This document shows, piece by piece, positions 1 to 7,138 of a DNA stretch of 15,920 nt. The notes beneath the pieces were generated by a model. The model saw only the letters and a list, made by a program, of their open reading frames with translations. It was not told the DNA's origin and did no database searches. Both the position numbers and the translations under genes were made by a program. How positions within the stretch are numbered: the stretch's first letter is position 1; the number at the start of each line of letters is the position of its first letter. This stretch comes from Actinomycetota bacterium. GTDB taxonomy: Bacteria > Actinomycetota > Actinomycetes > Streptosporangiales > Streptosporangiaceae. The DNA lies in NCBI GenBank assembly GCA_003168295.1, contig PMST01000062.1:1-15920 (forward strand). Direction: 5' to 3'.

Positions 1-594
1 CTCCTGCGCGATCCGGGCGAACTCCAGCAGCGTGATCGGGGTGTGCTCGTCGGGCTTGACCACGATCGTGTTGCCCGCGGCCAGCGCCGGGCCGATCTTC
101 CACATGGCCAGCAGCAGCGGGAAGTTCCAGGGCACGATCGCCCCGCACACGCCGATCGGCTCACGGCGGATGATGCCGCTGGCCAGCGTGGGGACCTTCA
201 GCAGCGGCCCGGTGTGCTCGAAGGCGTAGCTGCGGGCCAGGTTGGCGAAGTAGCGCAGGTGGGCGATGGAGAAGCCGATCTGGAACGCCCCGGCCTGGCG
301 CACCGGCGCACCGTTCTCCAGCGCTTCGGAGACCGCGAGGTCGTTGATCTGCGCGGTGAGCCCGTCCGCGATCGCGTCGAGCAGGGCTGCCCGCTGCGCC
401 GGCGGCTGCCCGCGCCAGCGGCCGTCGTCGTGCGCGGCCTTGGCCGCGGCGATCGCCCGGTCGGCGTCCTCGCGGCCGCCCTTGGCCACGCTGGCCACCA
501 GCTCCTCGGTGGCCGGACTGCGGATCTCGAACCGGTCGTCGGTGTCAACCCACTCCCCGTCGATGAGCATGGCGTAGCGCCGGACGGTATCCAT
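1..594 (-). CDS. Aldehyde dehydrogenase (NAD(P)+-dependent family), N-terminal part, runs off the window
   Basis: An ATG at 594 (minus) opens 198 codons that continue past base 1. The protein starts MDTVRRYAMLIDGEWVD, typical of aldehyde dehydrogenases, which oxidise aldehydes to carboxylic acids in the cytosol. Near residues 155-163 it has the IVPWNFPLL motif, whose Asn helps form the oxyanion hole. About 20 residues later KPDEHTP carries the Lys that binds the cofactor ribose/phosphate. The catalytic Glu and Cys lie outside the window, so activity cannot be confirmed. A GAAAGGGG ribosome-binding sequence precedes the ATG by 6 nt, which supports this start. The gene is divergent from an acyl-CoA ligase and shares its upstream region, suggesting an aldehyde-to-acyl-CoA route. 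The exact substrate (fatty, aromatic or betaine aldehyde) cannot be told. Confidence 0.93.
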   Translation of the reverse strand, partial: MDTVRRYAMLIDGEWVDTDDRFEIRSPATEELVASVAKGGREDADRAIAAAKAAHDDGRWRGQPPAQRAALLDAIADGLTAQINDLAVSEALENGAPVRQAGAFQIGFSIAHLRYFANLARSYAFEHTGPLLKVPTLASGIIRREPIGVCGAIVPWNFPLLLAMWKIGPALAAGNTIVVKPDEHTPITLLEFARIAQE

Positions 595-623
595 ACCAGT
601 CCCCTTTCGCGGTTTGACCCATG

Positions 624-652
624 ACGCTAGGCCGGAGCGGACCCGCCGATAA
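624..652 (-). promoter_or_regulatory. Possible promoter of the aldehyde dehydrogenase gene
   Basis: Read on the minus strand, TAGCGT (629-624) fits the actinobacterial TANNNT -10 pattern. It lies 17 bp from a weak -35 candidate, TTATCG (652-647). This would place the transcript start near 617 and leave a short leader containing the GAAAGGGG ribosome-binding site. The -35 match is poor, so the call rests mainly on the -10 and the spacing. A perfect palindrome (653-667) abuts the -35. Confidence 0.35.
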
Positions 653-728
653 CGTGCCGGCGGCACGAGGATGGGCCGGTTCCTCGGCCCGCCGGCACAA
701 CAGTTGTGCCGGGGTAACAACCCCCGGC
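653..728. promoter_or_regulatory. Palindrome cluster in the divergent promoter region (candidate operators)
   Basis: Three perfect inverted repeats sit in 76 bp. CGTGCCG/CGGCACG (653-667) has 7-bp arms and a 1-bp centre. CCGGCACAAC/GTTGTGCCGG (692-712) has 10-bp arms and a 1-bp centre. GCCGGGG/CCCCGGC (708-728) has 7-bp arms and a 7-nt loop. The first two share the word GTGCCG/CGGCAC, so one dimeric regulator may bind both; the third overlaps the second and could form an alternative structure. Which regulator binds is unknown. The PucR-type and LAL regulators encoded downstream are local candidates. Confidence 0.55.
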
Positions 729-787
729 GACAGACTTGATACGGGGGGACGACGACCGTCCGCGCCGCGCGCCGGACAATTGGCACC

Positions 788-2323
788 GTGACGAACCTGG
801 CCAAGAACCTGACGGACACCACCCGCGCGCACGCCGGCCGGGTGGCCGTGCGGGTGGACAACGCGGCAATGACCTACCGGGCCCTGGACGACGCGAGCGC
901 CCGGGTGGCCGGGCTGCTGCACGAACGCGGCCTCAAACCCGGCGACCGGGTCGGCCTCATGATGCCCAACGTCGCCGAGGTCCCCGTGGTGTACTACGGC
1001 GTGCTCCGGGCCGGCGGCGTGGTCGTCCCGATGAACCCGCTGCTCAAGGCCCGGGAGGTGGCCTATTACCTGGGCGACTCCGGGGCCGGGCTGATCTTCG
1101 CCTGGCACGCGTTCGCCGAGCAGGCCCGCACCGGCGCGGAGCAGGCCGAGGCCGAGCCCATCGTGGTGGACGAGGTCAGCTTCCCCGAACTGCTGGCCTC
1201 CGCCACGCCGGACTACCAGGTCGCGGACGTCGACGACGACGACACCGCGGTGATCTTGTACACCTCGGGCACGACCGGCCACCCGAAGGGCGCCGAGCTC
1301 ACCCACGGCAACCTCATCAGCAACACCGAGGTGACGCGCACCGACATCGTCCAGGCGCACCCCGACGACGTGATCTTCGGCGGGCTGCCGCTGTTCCACG
1401 TGTTCGGGCAGACGGTCGCGCTCAACGTCTCGGTCGCGGCCGGGGCGTGCCTGACCCTGCTGCCGCGGTTCGACGCCGAGCACGCCCTGCGGATCATCTC
1501 CGGCCACAAGGTCACCGTCTTCGAAGGCGTGCCGACCATGTACGTGGCGCTGATTCACGCGCCTGACCGCGCGGACTACGACACCTCCTCGCTGCGGGAG
1601 TGCATCTCCGGCGGCGCGGCCCTGCCGGTCGAGGTGCTGCGCGGCTTCGAGGAGGCGTTCGGCGTCCCGGTGCTCGAGGGCTACGGCCTGTCGGAGACCT
1701 CGCCGGTCGCCTCGTTCAACCTCCCCGGCCGCGAGCGCAAGCCCGGCTCGATCGGCACCCCCATCCGGGACGTCGAGATGCGCGTCGTAGACGCCGACGA
1801 CCACGAGGTGCCCCGCGGCGAGGTCGGCGAAATCGTGATCCGCGGGCCGAACGTGATGAAGGACTACTGGCAGCGCCCCGAGGCCACCGCCGAGGCGATC
1901 CGCGACGGCTGGTTCCACACCGGTGACCTGGCCCGGGTCGACGAGGATGGCTACTTCTACATCGTCGACCGGAAGAAGGACCTGATCATCCGCGGCGGCT
2001 ACAACATCTACCCGCGGGAGATCGAGGAGGTGCTCTACGAGCATCCCGCGGTCGCCGAGGCCGCCGTGCTCGGCCTGCCGCACTCCTCCCTGGGCGAGGA
2101 GGTCGGTGCCGCGGTAGCCCTCAAGCCGGGTGCCACCGCCACCCCCGAGGAACTGCGCGACTACGTCAAGGGCCAGGTCGCGGCCTACAAGTACCCGCGG
2201 CACGTGTGGATCGTCGACGCGCTGCCCAAGGGCGGGACGGGCAAGATCCAGAAGCGGGATATCGTCGTCCCGGCCGACCTGACAGCGCCGGATTTGCCTG
2301 GGCCTCCGGCCGCGGCCCTCTAA
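788..2323 (+). CDS. Long-chain fatty acid--CoA ligase (AMP-dependent synthetase family, FadD type)
   Basis: This 511-residue protein has the full set of adenylate-forming motifs. YTSGTTGHPKG (158-168) is the ATP phosphate-binding loop, GYGLSETSP (298-306) the adenine/acyl region, and HTGD (Asp380) binds the ATP ribose. DRKKD (394-398) is the hinge, and TGKIQK near 484-489 carries the catalytic Lys486. It activates a carboxylic acid with ATP and transfers it to CoA, releasing AMP and pyrophosphate. The length is usual for actinobacterial FadD-like ligases. The GTG start at 788 has no clear Shine-Dalgarno. GACAAT (775-780) lies 7 nt upstream, so a leaderless transcript is possible, though no good -35 is seen at the usual spacing. 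An adenylate kinase follows after 9 bp. The fatty-acid substrate and chain length are inferred from family resemblance only; an aryl acid is not excluded. Confidence 0.9.
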   Translation: MTNLAKNLTDTTRAHAGRVAVRVDNAAMTYRALDDASARVAGLLHERGLKPGDRVGLMMPNVAEVPVVYYGVLRAGGVVVPMNPLLKAREVAYYLGDSGAGLIFAWHAFAEQARTGAEQAEAEPIVVDEVSFPELLASATPDYQVADVDDDDTAVILYTSGTTGHPKGAELTHGNLISNTEVTRTDIVQAHPDDVIFGGLPLFHVFGQTVALNVSVAAGACLTLLPRFDAEHALRIISGHKVTVFEGVPTMYVALIHAPDRADYDTSSLRECISGGAALPVEVLRGFEEAFGVPVLEGYGLSETSPVASFNLPGRERKPGSIGTPIRDVEMRVVDADDHEVPRGEVGEIVIRGPNVMKDYWQRPEATAEAIRDGWFHTGDLARVDEDGYFYIVDRKKDLIIRGGYNIYPREIEEVLYEHPAVAEAAVLGLPHSSLGEEVGAAVALKPGATATPEELRDYVKGQVAAYKYPRHVWIVDALPKGGTGKIQKRDIVVPADLTAPDLPGPPAAAL

Positions 2324-2332
2324 GGCTGTGCC

Positions 2333-2917
2333 GTGAGGCTGCTGCTGCTCGCTCCGCCGGGCGCCGGCAAGGGCACCCAAGGCGAGCGGCTGGCGGCCTG
2401 GTCCGGCGCCCGGCACATCGCCGCCGGTGACCTGCTGCGCGCGCAGGCCCGCTCCGGGGACCTGCTGGGCCGTCAGATCGCCGTCCACCAGGCCCGCGGC
2501 GATCTGGTCCCCGACCAGATCGTGCTCGACGTGCTGACCCCGGTCGTGGTCGAGGCGGCCGCCCAGGGCGGGTACATCCTGGACGGCTTCCCGCGGACCC
2601 TGCCGCAGGCCACCGCCGCGGCCGACCTCGCGGTCCGGCTCGGCGTGACCCTGGACGCGGCGATCTACCTGCACGCGCCGGACGCGGTGCTGACCCGGCG
2701 ACTGCTGGACCGCGCCAGCCAGAGCGGACGCTCCGACGACGTGGCCGACGTGATCGAGCACCGGCTCGAGGTGTTCGCCGAGACGACGGGCCTGCTCGTC
2801 CCTTACTACACCGAGCGCGGCATCCTGGTCGCGGTCGACGCCGACCAGCCACCGGACTCCGTCACCGCCGACATCCAGACCCGGCTGTCCAGCGTCCCCA
2901 TGGGAGGTACCGCTTAG
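2333..2917 (+). CDS. adk: Adenylate kinase, short-LID form
   Basis: The protein has 194 residues and begins MRLLLLAPPGAGKGTQ, a P-loop of adenylate-kinase type. GDLLR and DGFPRT are the AMP-binding and core motifs. GRSDD followed by a helix ending in an HRL motif, then PYY, form a short lid without the four zinc-binding Cys. It catalyses ATP + AMP <-> 2 ADP. The GTG start lies 9 bp after the acyl-CoA ligase stop, so the two are almost certainly co-transcribed, and the pair makes sense because the ligase produces AMP. The gene ends with tandem stops TAG TAA. Housekeeping adk normally sits beside secY in the ribosomal-protein operon, so this is probably an extra copy; the rest of the genome would settle that. 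Residues key to the fold are present, so I expect activity. Confidence 0.88.
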   Translation: MRLLLLAPPGAGKGTQGERLAAWSGARHIAAGDLLRAQARSGDLLGRQIAVHQARGDLVPDQIVLDVLTPVVVEAAAQGGYILDGFPRTLPQATAAADLAVRLGVTLDAAIYLHAPDAVLTRRLLDRASQSGRSDDVADVIEHRLEVFAETTGLLVPYYTERGILVAVDADQPPDSVTADIQTRLSSVPMGGTA

Positions 2918-2954
2918 TAACGTTCAGCTGACTCACCGGCGTTGAATAGGCGGT

Positions 2955-2976
2955 GCCCGCGGGCGGGGCATACGTT
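2955..2976 (+). promoter_or_regulatory. Leaderless promoter of the LAL regulator gene, with 10-bp palindrome
   Basis: TACGTT (2971-2976) matches TANNNT and ends 6 nt before the ATG at 2983, so transcription would start at the A of the ATG. A perfect 10-bp palindrome, GCCCGCGGGC (2955-2964), lies where the -35/-10 spacer would be and could be an operator. No good -35 is seen at 16-18 bp; TTGAAT (2942-2947) is 23 bp from the -10. Confidence 0.5.
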
Positions 2977-2982
2977 ACAACC

Positions 2983-5880
2983 ATGTGGCCCATCGACCGC
3001 CCGGCGCAGTGGGTGGACCGAGGCCAGGAGCTCACTGCCCTGCGGGCCGGCGTCGAGGCTCTCCGCCAGGGCGGGGGAGCGGCGGTCTGGGTCGAGGGCG
3101 AGCCCGGCATCGGCAAGTCGTCGCTGGTCGTCGAGGCGCTGGCCGGAACGGGCGAGCTGGGCTGGGACGTCGGATGGGGGATCGCGGACCAGCTGGCCGA
3201 GCGACTGCCGCTGAGCGTGATGCAGGACTGCCTGCAGGTCCGCCTTAGTTCGCCCGACCCGCGCCGCGCGCGCGCCGCCAGCCTGCTGCGCAGCCAGCGG
3301 CTCGGGCTGTTCGCCGACGGCGACGTGCCCGTCTCCGGGGTCGAGATGCTGATGGCGCTGGCCGACGAGCTGTGCGCAGCCGCCCCGACCGTAATGGTCA
3401 TCGACGACCTGCAGTGGGCCGACGACGCATCGCTGCTCGTCTGGCACCAGCTCGCCGCCTCGATCGATCAGCTGCGCCTGCTCCTGATCGCGACCTGCCG
3501 GTCCGATCCGCACCGGCCGCAGGTGCAGCAGGTCCGCTCAGCCCTGGCCCGCCGTGGCGGAGCGGTGGTCACGCTCGGACCGCTGCCCGATGCCGATGTG
3601 GCCGCCCTGGTCACGGCCATGCTCGGCACGCCGCCCGCAGGTACGCTGCGCCAGCTGACCGCTCAGGCCGCCGGAAATCCCCTGTACCTGCGTGAGCTGG
3701 TCGATGCCCTGGCACGTGAGCGGGCCCAGCCCGGTCCCGCCGGTCCCGGTCCCGGTCCCGGTCCTGCTCCCGGTCCCGTCGCCGTCGCCGGCGTCTGGCC
3801 GGGCGCCGAACCCCTGCCGGCGTCGCTGGCCGCCGTGCTGAACGATCGGCTCGGTTCCGTCTCGGCGCAGACGGCACAGATCCTGCGGACCGCCGCGCTG
3901 CTCGGCGCCAAGTTCACCGTCACCGACCTGGCCGTCCTTCTGGGCCGGCCGGTGTCGGAACTGGCCGCGGGCCTGCAGGAGGCCGTGGCAGCCCGCATCC
4001 TGGTCGGCTCGGGTGCCGAGCTGGCGTTCCGGCATCAGCTGATCCGCCAGGCGCTGTACGAGAGCATGCCGGCCGCGCTGCGCACGGCGCTGCACGCCGA
4101 GGCGGCGCGAGAGCTCGCGGCCACCGATACCGATGCGTTGAGCGTCGCGCAGCAGCTTTCCGCGGCGGGACAGCCGGGTGAGGGCTGGGCTCGAGCCTGG
4201 CTGCTGCGGACCGCGCCCACACTGACCACGCGGGCCCCGCAACTGGCGGCCGACCTGCTGCGCCGGGAACTGGACGCGACGCCCGGCGATGACCAGGCCC
4301 GGGACGGGCTGATGGCCTTCCTGGTCCGGGCCCTGCTCGCCGTCGGCTCCTACGACCAGGCGGCGCAGCAGGCCCAGGCGGCGCTGCCGGTCATGACCGA
4401 CCCGCTGCGGCGGGCCGAGACGTACTCGGTGCTGGCGCGCGCCCAGGTCAGCGCCGGGCGCAGCGACGAGGCGACCGCCACCGTACGGCAGGCCCTGGCG
4501 CTGACCGACCTGCCCCCGCAGTGGCGGGCCCGGATGCTGGCCATGCTGGCCATGCTGGAGCGGGCCGGCACCGGCAGTCTGGATACCGCCGACCAGACCG
4601 CCCGCCAGGCCCTCACCGTGGCCGAGCAGGCAGGCGACGCGTTCGCGACCGCCCACGCCCTGACCGACCTGTGGCTGAGCCACAGCATCAGGCGCGACCA
4701 TGCCGCCGCGCTCGAGTACATCGACCGGGCGCTGCGCGCGCTGGGCGATGATCCCGGCTACGCGGACCTGCGGTCGTTCGCCCTCGATGACCGCATCTTC
4801 ACCCTGCAGAACCTGGACCGCTGGCGGGAAGCGGAGCTGACCCTGCGCCAGGCCCGCGAGTTCGCCCAGCGCAGCGGCAGTCCCGATCGAAGCACCTGGG
4901 TCAGCGCCGCGGTGCTGCGGTACTGGCTGGGCCAGTGGGACGACGCGCTGGCCGAGCTGGACCCGCAGGAGGACGAGGCGCCCGGGCTCACGTATACGTT
5001 CTTGCGCGAGCGCTGGCCAGCGCTGCTCGTCCACGGCGTGACCGCGCTGGTGGCCGGGCGCCGGGACCAGCGCACCACGGCCGACGAGCACCTGCGCGCG
5101 GGCCTGGCCCTGCCCGTGCTGACCGTTCCCGACCGGGAGAACCGGGACTTCCTGCTCGCCGCGCACGCCGTGGCGCTGGAGCAGCGCGGCGAGACCCGCC
5201 AGGCCATGCTGGCGCTGGCCGAGATCTTGCCCCGCCGCGACGGCGAGATGACCCTGACCCACCAGTGGCTGCCCGATCTCGTCCGGCTCGCGATCGCCGC
5301 CGGTGACCGGCAGCTGGCCCAGACCGCGGCCCGGGCGTGCCAGCAGGAGGCCGCGGCGGAAACCCAGCCGGCCCGGGCGGCCGCGGCCAGCCTGCGGTGC
5401 CAGGGACTCCTCAACTCCGATCCGGCCCCGCTCCGCGAGGCGGTCGCGCACTACCGGACGGCCGGCCCAGCTGCGGAACTGCCCGCCGCGATGGAGGACC
5501 TGGCCGTCGTGCTGGCCGAACGCGGCCACCGCGACGAGGCCCGGGCCGCGCTCAACGAGGCCGCCGCCTGGTACGAGCCCCTGAACGCCCGCTGGGACAT
5601 CCGCCGGGCCGAAAGCCGGCTTCGTCCCTACGGCATCAGGCGCGGCGTCCGCGGTCCGCGCGGCCCGCGCCCCGCCTCCGGCTGGGCCGCGCTCACGCCC
5701 ACCGAGGTCAAGATCGCCGCCCTGATCGCCCGCGGCGACTCGACCTCGGAAATCGCCCGCGGCATGTTCTTGTCCCGCCGCACGGTACAGACCTACATCT
5801 CCCACATCCTGGCCAAGCTCGGCGCCAAAGGCCGGACCGAGATCGTCCGCGAAGCCCTCCGCCAGGGCATCTCCCCCTAG
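2983..5880 (+). CDS. LAL-type LuxR family transcriptional regulator (large ATP-binding regulator)
   Basis: The protein has 965 residues from the ATG at 2983. An in-frame GTG at 2953 would add 10 residues, but the -10 placement and the family-like opening WVDRGQEL favour the ATG. Walker A is GEPGIGKSS (39-47) and Walker B is VMVIDDLQWAD (137-147). A Pro/Gly-rich linker (about 247-270) follows the ATPase core, then a long Ala/Leu/Arg-rich helical region resembling TPR-like repeats. The C-terminus carries a LuxR/GerE helix-turn-helix from LTPTEVKIAALIARG (residue 904) through SRRTVQTYISHILAKL. Such proteins act as ATP-dependent, often ligand- or protein-responsive activators in the cytosol. It has its own leaderless promoter downstream of the ligase-kinase pair; control of those genes is plausible but not shown. 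The inducer is unknown. Confidence 0.9.
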   Translation: MWPIDRPAQWVDRGQELTALRAGVEALRQGGGAAVWVEGEPGIGKSSLVVEALAGTGELGWDVGWGIADQLAERLPLSVMQDCLQVRLSSPDPRRARAASLLRSQRLGLFADGDVPVSGVEMLMALADELCAAAPTVMVIDDLQWADDASLLVWHQLAASIDQLRLLLIATCRSDPHRPQVQQVRSALARRGGAVVTLGPLPDADVAALVTAMLGTPPAGTLRQLTAQAAGNPLYLRELVDALARERAQPGPAGPGPGPGPAPGPVAVAGVWPGAEPLPASLAAVLNDRLGSVSAQTAQILRTAALLGAKFTVTDLAVLLGRPVSELAAGLQEAVAARILVGSGAELAFRHQLIRQALYESMPAALRTALHAEAARELAATDTDALSVAQQLSAAGQPGEGWARAWLLRTAPTLTTRAPQLAADLLRRELDATPGDDQARDGLMAFLVRALLAVGSYDQAAQQAQAALPVMTDPLRRAETYSVLARAQVSAGRSDEATATVRQALALTDLPPQWRARMLAMLAMLERAGTGSLDTADQTARQALTVAEQAGDAFATAHALTDLWLSHSIRRDHAAALEYIDRALRALGDDPGYADLRSFALDDRIFTLQNLDRWREAELTLRQAREFAQRSGSPDRSTWVSAAVLRYWLGQWDDALAELDPQEDEAPGLTYTFLRERWPALLVHGVTALVAGRRDQRTTADEHLRAGLALPVLTVPDRENRDFLLAAHAVALEQRGETRQAMLALAEILPRRDGEMTLTHQWLPDLVRLAIAAGDRQLAQTAARACQQEAAAETQPARAAAASLRCQGLLNSDPAPLREAVAHYRTAGPAAELPAAMEDLAVVLAERGHRDEARAALNEAAAWYEPLNARWDIRRAESRLRPYGIRRGVRGPRGPRPASGWAALTPTEVKIAALIARGDSTSEIARGMFLSRRTVQTYISHILAKLGAKGRTEIVREALRQGISP
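3731..3778 (+). repeat. Short GGTCCC hexamer repeat encoding a Pro-Gly linker
   Basis: Copies of GGTCCC, some diverged, run through this stretch of the LAL gene in frame. They encode a PGPGPGP-type linker between the ATPase core and the helical middle domain. The repeat is prone to slippage in whole codon pairs, so linker length may vary between strains. Confidence 0.7.
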
Positions 5881-5896
5881 CGGCTCCCCTAGCGGC
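5874..5896. repeat. 12-bp tandem duplication carrying both convergent stop codons
   Basis: CCCCTAGCGGC occurs at 5874-5884 and again at 5886-5896, a period of 12 bp. The first copy holds the TAG stop of the LAL gene (5878-5880). The second, read on the minus strand, holds the TAG stop of the PucR-type gene (5891-5889). The two genes are thus only 8 bp apart. No convincing hairpin terminator lies in the gap. Confidence 0.75.
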
Positions 5897-6626
5897 CGGG
5901 CCGGGTCAGTTCGGCGAGTTTGAGGGCCAGGTGGAGTTTCAGCCGGTCATCGCCCCGGCTCAGGTCGACCGCGAGCAGGTCGCTGACCCGGGTCAGGCGC
6001 CAGTACAAGGTGGTCCGGTGGATGTGCAGCAGTGCCGCGGCCTGCTGGGCGTTCGCGCCGCAGTCCAGGTAGGCCCGGATCGTGGCCTCATACATGCCGG
6101 TGCGCTCGGTCAGCAGCGCGGTGATGCCCGGGCAGATCCGCTCCGGTGCCGCCTGGTCGCGCGGCAGGTACTGGAAAACGGCGTAGCTGTCCAGCTCGCC
6201 CCAGTCCGCGGCCCGGCTGAACGCGGGAACGCCCGCGGCGACCTCCGCCGCGTAACGCGCATTGTCTAGCTCGGCGTGGACCGCCTCCAGCGCCGCAGCG
6301 GCGCCGGCCGTGCCGATGACCAGTGCCGGCCCGGGCAGCGCGCGGACGGTGTCGCGCAGCGGGCCGGTCGCGTCCCGGGTAGTGATCGCGATCAGCTCGT
6401 GCGGTCCCGGGGTGGCCAGCACGAAGCTGCCGGGTGCCGCACGGCGCCGCAGGTTCCCGGCCACCTGCAGCAGGCCGTCGCGCTCGCCCGCGGGCGGATC
6501 TGCCCGGCCGCCCGCGGGCGCGTCCGCGAGGTACCGGATCAGCGCGAGCGCGTAGGGTGGCGAGCCGGCCAGCGCCGCCTCGCCGGTCAGCTCGCGGGCC
6601 GCCGCCGCGCGGTCCCCCGGACTCAC
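5889..6626 (-). CDS. PucR/CdaR-type transcriptional regulator, short form
   Basis: The protein has 245 residues. The C-terminal part (about 182-240) is the PucR-family helix-turn-helix, with TIRAYLDCGANAQQAAALL, then HIHRTTLYWRLTRV and the closing GDDRLKLHLALKL. The preceding 100 or so residues resemble the GGDEF-like middle domain of that family. The family is usually 400-550 residues with an N-terminal sensory domain (PucR or GAF); that part is absent. An in-frame TGA lies about 19 codons upstream of the chosen GTG, so the short form is not a start-site error. The start has no strong ribosome-binding site and an upstream CTG or another nearby codon is possible. It converges on the LAL gene and starts about 95 bp from tRNA-His. 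Target and ligand are unknown; the divergent aldehyde dehydrogenase/ligase region is a candidate target. Confidence 0.82.
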   Translation of the reverse strand: MSPGDRAAAARELTGEAALAGSPPYALALIRYLADAPAGGRADPPAGERDGLLQVAGNLRRRAAPGSFVLATPGPHELIAITTRDATGPLRDTVRALPGPALVIGTAGAAAALEAVHAELDNARYAAEVAAGVPAFSRAADWGELDSYAVFQYLPRDQAAPERICPGITALLTERTGMYEATIRAYLDCGANAQQAAALLHIHRTTLYWRLTRVSDLLAVDLSRGDDRLKLHLALKLAELTRPGR

Positions 6627-6698
6627 CCCCAGCGAGAGCCTCGCGCTGGCCGAACACGCCGTCAGGTCCGCTCGCCGAGATCAGGGCTGATTCACCGC

Positions 6699-6704
6699 TA
6701 GACT
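6699..6704 (+). promoter_or_regulatory. Probable -10 element of tRNA-His
   Basis: TAGACT fits TANNNT and lies 18 nt before the mature tRNA, a normal distance. No convincing -35 hexamer is seen 16-19 bp upstream. Confidence 0.45.
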
Positions 6705-6722
6705 TCCCTGTCGCACCTCGTG

Positions 6723-6795
6723 GTGGGCGTAGCTCAGTTGGTAGAGCTCCTGGTTGTGGTCCAGGCGGTCGTGGGTTCGAGCCCCATCGCTCACC
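6723..6795 (+). tRNA. tRNA-His (anticodon GTG)
   Basis: A complete cloverleaf can be folded by eye. The acceptor stem GTGGGCG/CGCTCAC has one G-T pair, and the D arm is GCTC/GAGC. The anticodon stem CCTGG/CCAGG encloses loop TTGTGGT with anticodon GTG. The T arm is GTGGG/CCCAT with loop TTCGAGC. The discriminator base is C73 (6795), and the base before position 1 (6722) is G. This G-1:C73 pair is the identity element special to tRNA-His. The 3' CCA is not encoded. The stop codon of the minus-strand gene on its right lies inside the 3' half of the acceptor stem. Confidence 0.97.
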
Positions 6796-7138
6796 CCTTC
6801 TGAAGTGGCTGCGTGCGGTGGGTCGAAGTAGCAGCTGGCGGCGGCGAGACCACATCGCCGTAGAGGTTGAAGCTCGCCCACGCGCGCTGGCTCACCTCCT
6901 CCAGCGAGCGTTCCGGTAGACCGCGCTCGCGTCGGTACCTATTCTGGGCCGCGAGCATCTGGTCGAGCTCGCTGAGCTCGAGTTCCACTTCGCGCTCCGG
7001 GGAGCGGGTGGGTTTCCAGTCGAGCAGTTCCGCATACCCATCCTGGTGAAAGTGCCCAGCGAGCAGCGCTAGTGCCAGCAGGATTGCCGGTACTCCCAGC
7101 ACCATCCCGAGGAAGTACATCTGTGCCAAGAGGCTCAC
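6791..7138 (-). CDS. Small single-pass membrane protein, unknown function
   Basis: The protein has 115 residues. One hydrophobic helix (about residues 6-29, FLGMVLGVPAILLALALLAG) is followed by a charged, Glu/Arg-rich cytoplasmic or extracellular part with a likely amphipathic helix (SELDQMLAAQNRYRRERGLP). I do not recognise a family. Its GTG start overlaps the stop of the upstream GntR-type regulator by 4 bp (GTGA), so the two are translationally coupled and the protein may be a membrane partner or target of that regulator. The last 20 or so residues (from DVVSPPP) are low-complexity, and the TGA (6793-6791) falls inside the tRNA-His acceptor stem, so the native C-terminus may have been replaced at this junction. 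Confidence 0.65.
   Translation of the reverse strand: MSLLAQMYFLGMVLGVPAILLALALLAGHFHQDGYAELLDWKPTRSPEREVELELSELDQMLAAQNRYRRERGLPERSLEEVSQRAWASFNLYGDVVSPPPAATSTHRTQPLQKG

Noticed and set aside
545..2761. 738-codon open frame on the minus strand
   Set aside because: It is the antisense shadow of the acyl-CoA ligase and adenylate kinase genes; repetitive Gly/Val/Arg/Asp composition and no domain motifs.
3538..5805. 755-codon open frame on the minus strand
   Set aside because: Antisense shadow of the LAL regulator gene caused by high G+C; composition is Gly/Gln/Arg/Val-rich without motifs.
6681..6881. Minus-strand frame with the peptide GARTHDRLDHNQELYQLSYA
   Set aside because: This is the translation of the tRNA-His antisense strand, a well-known false protein in databases.
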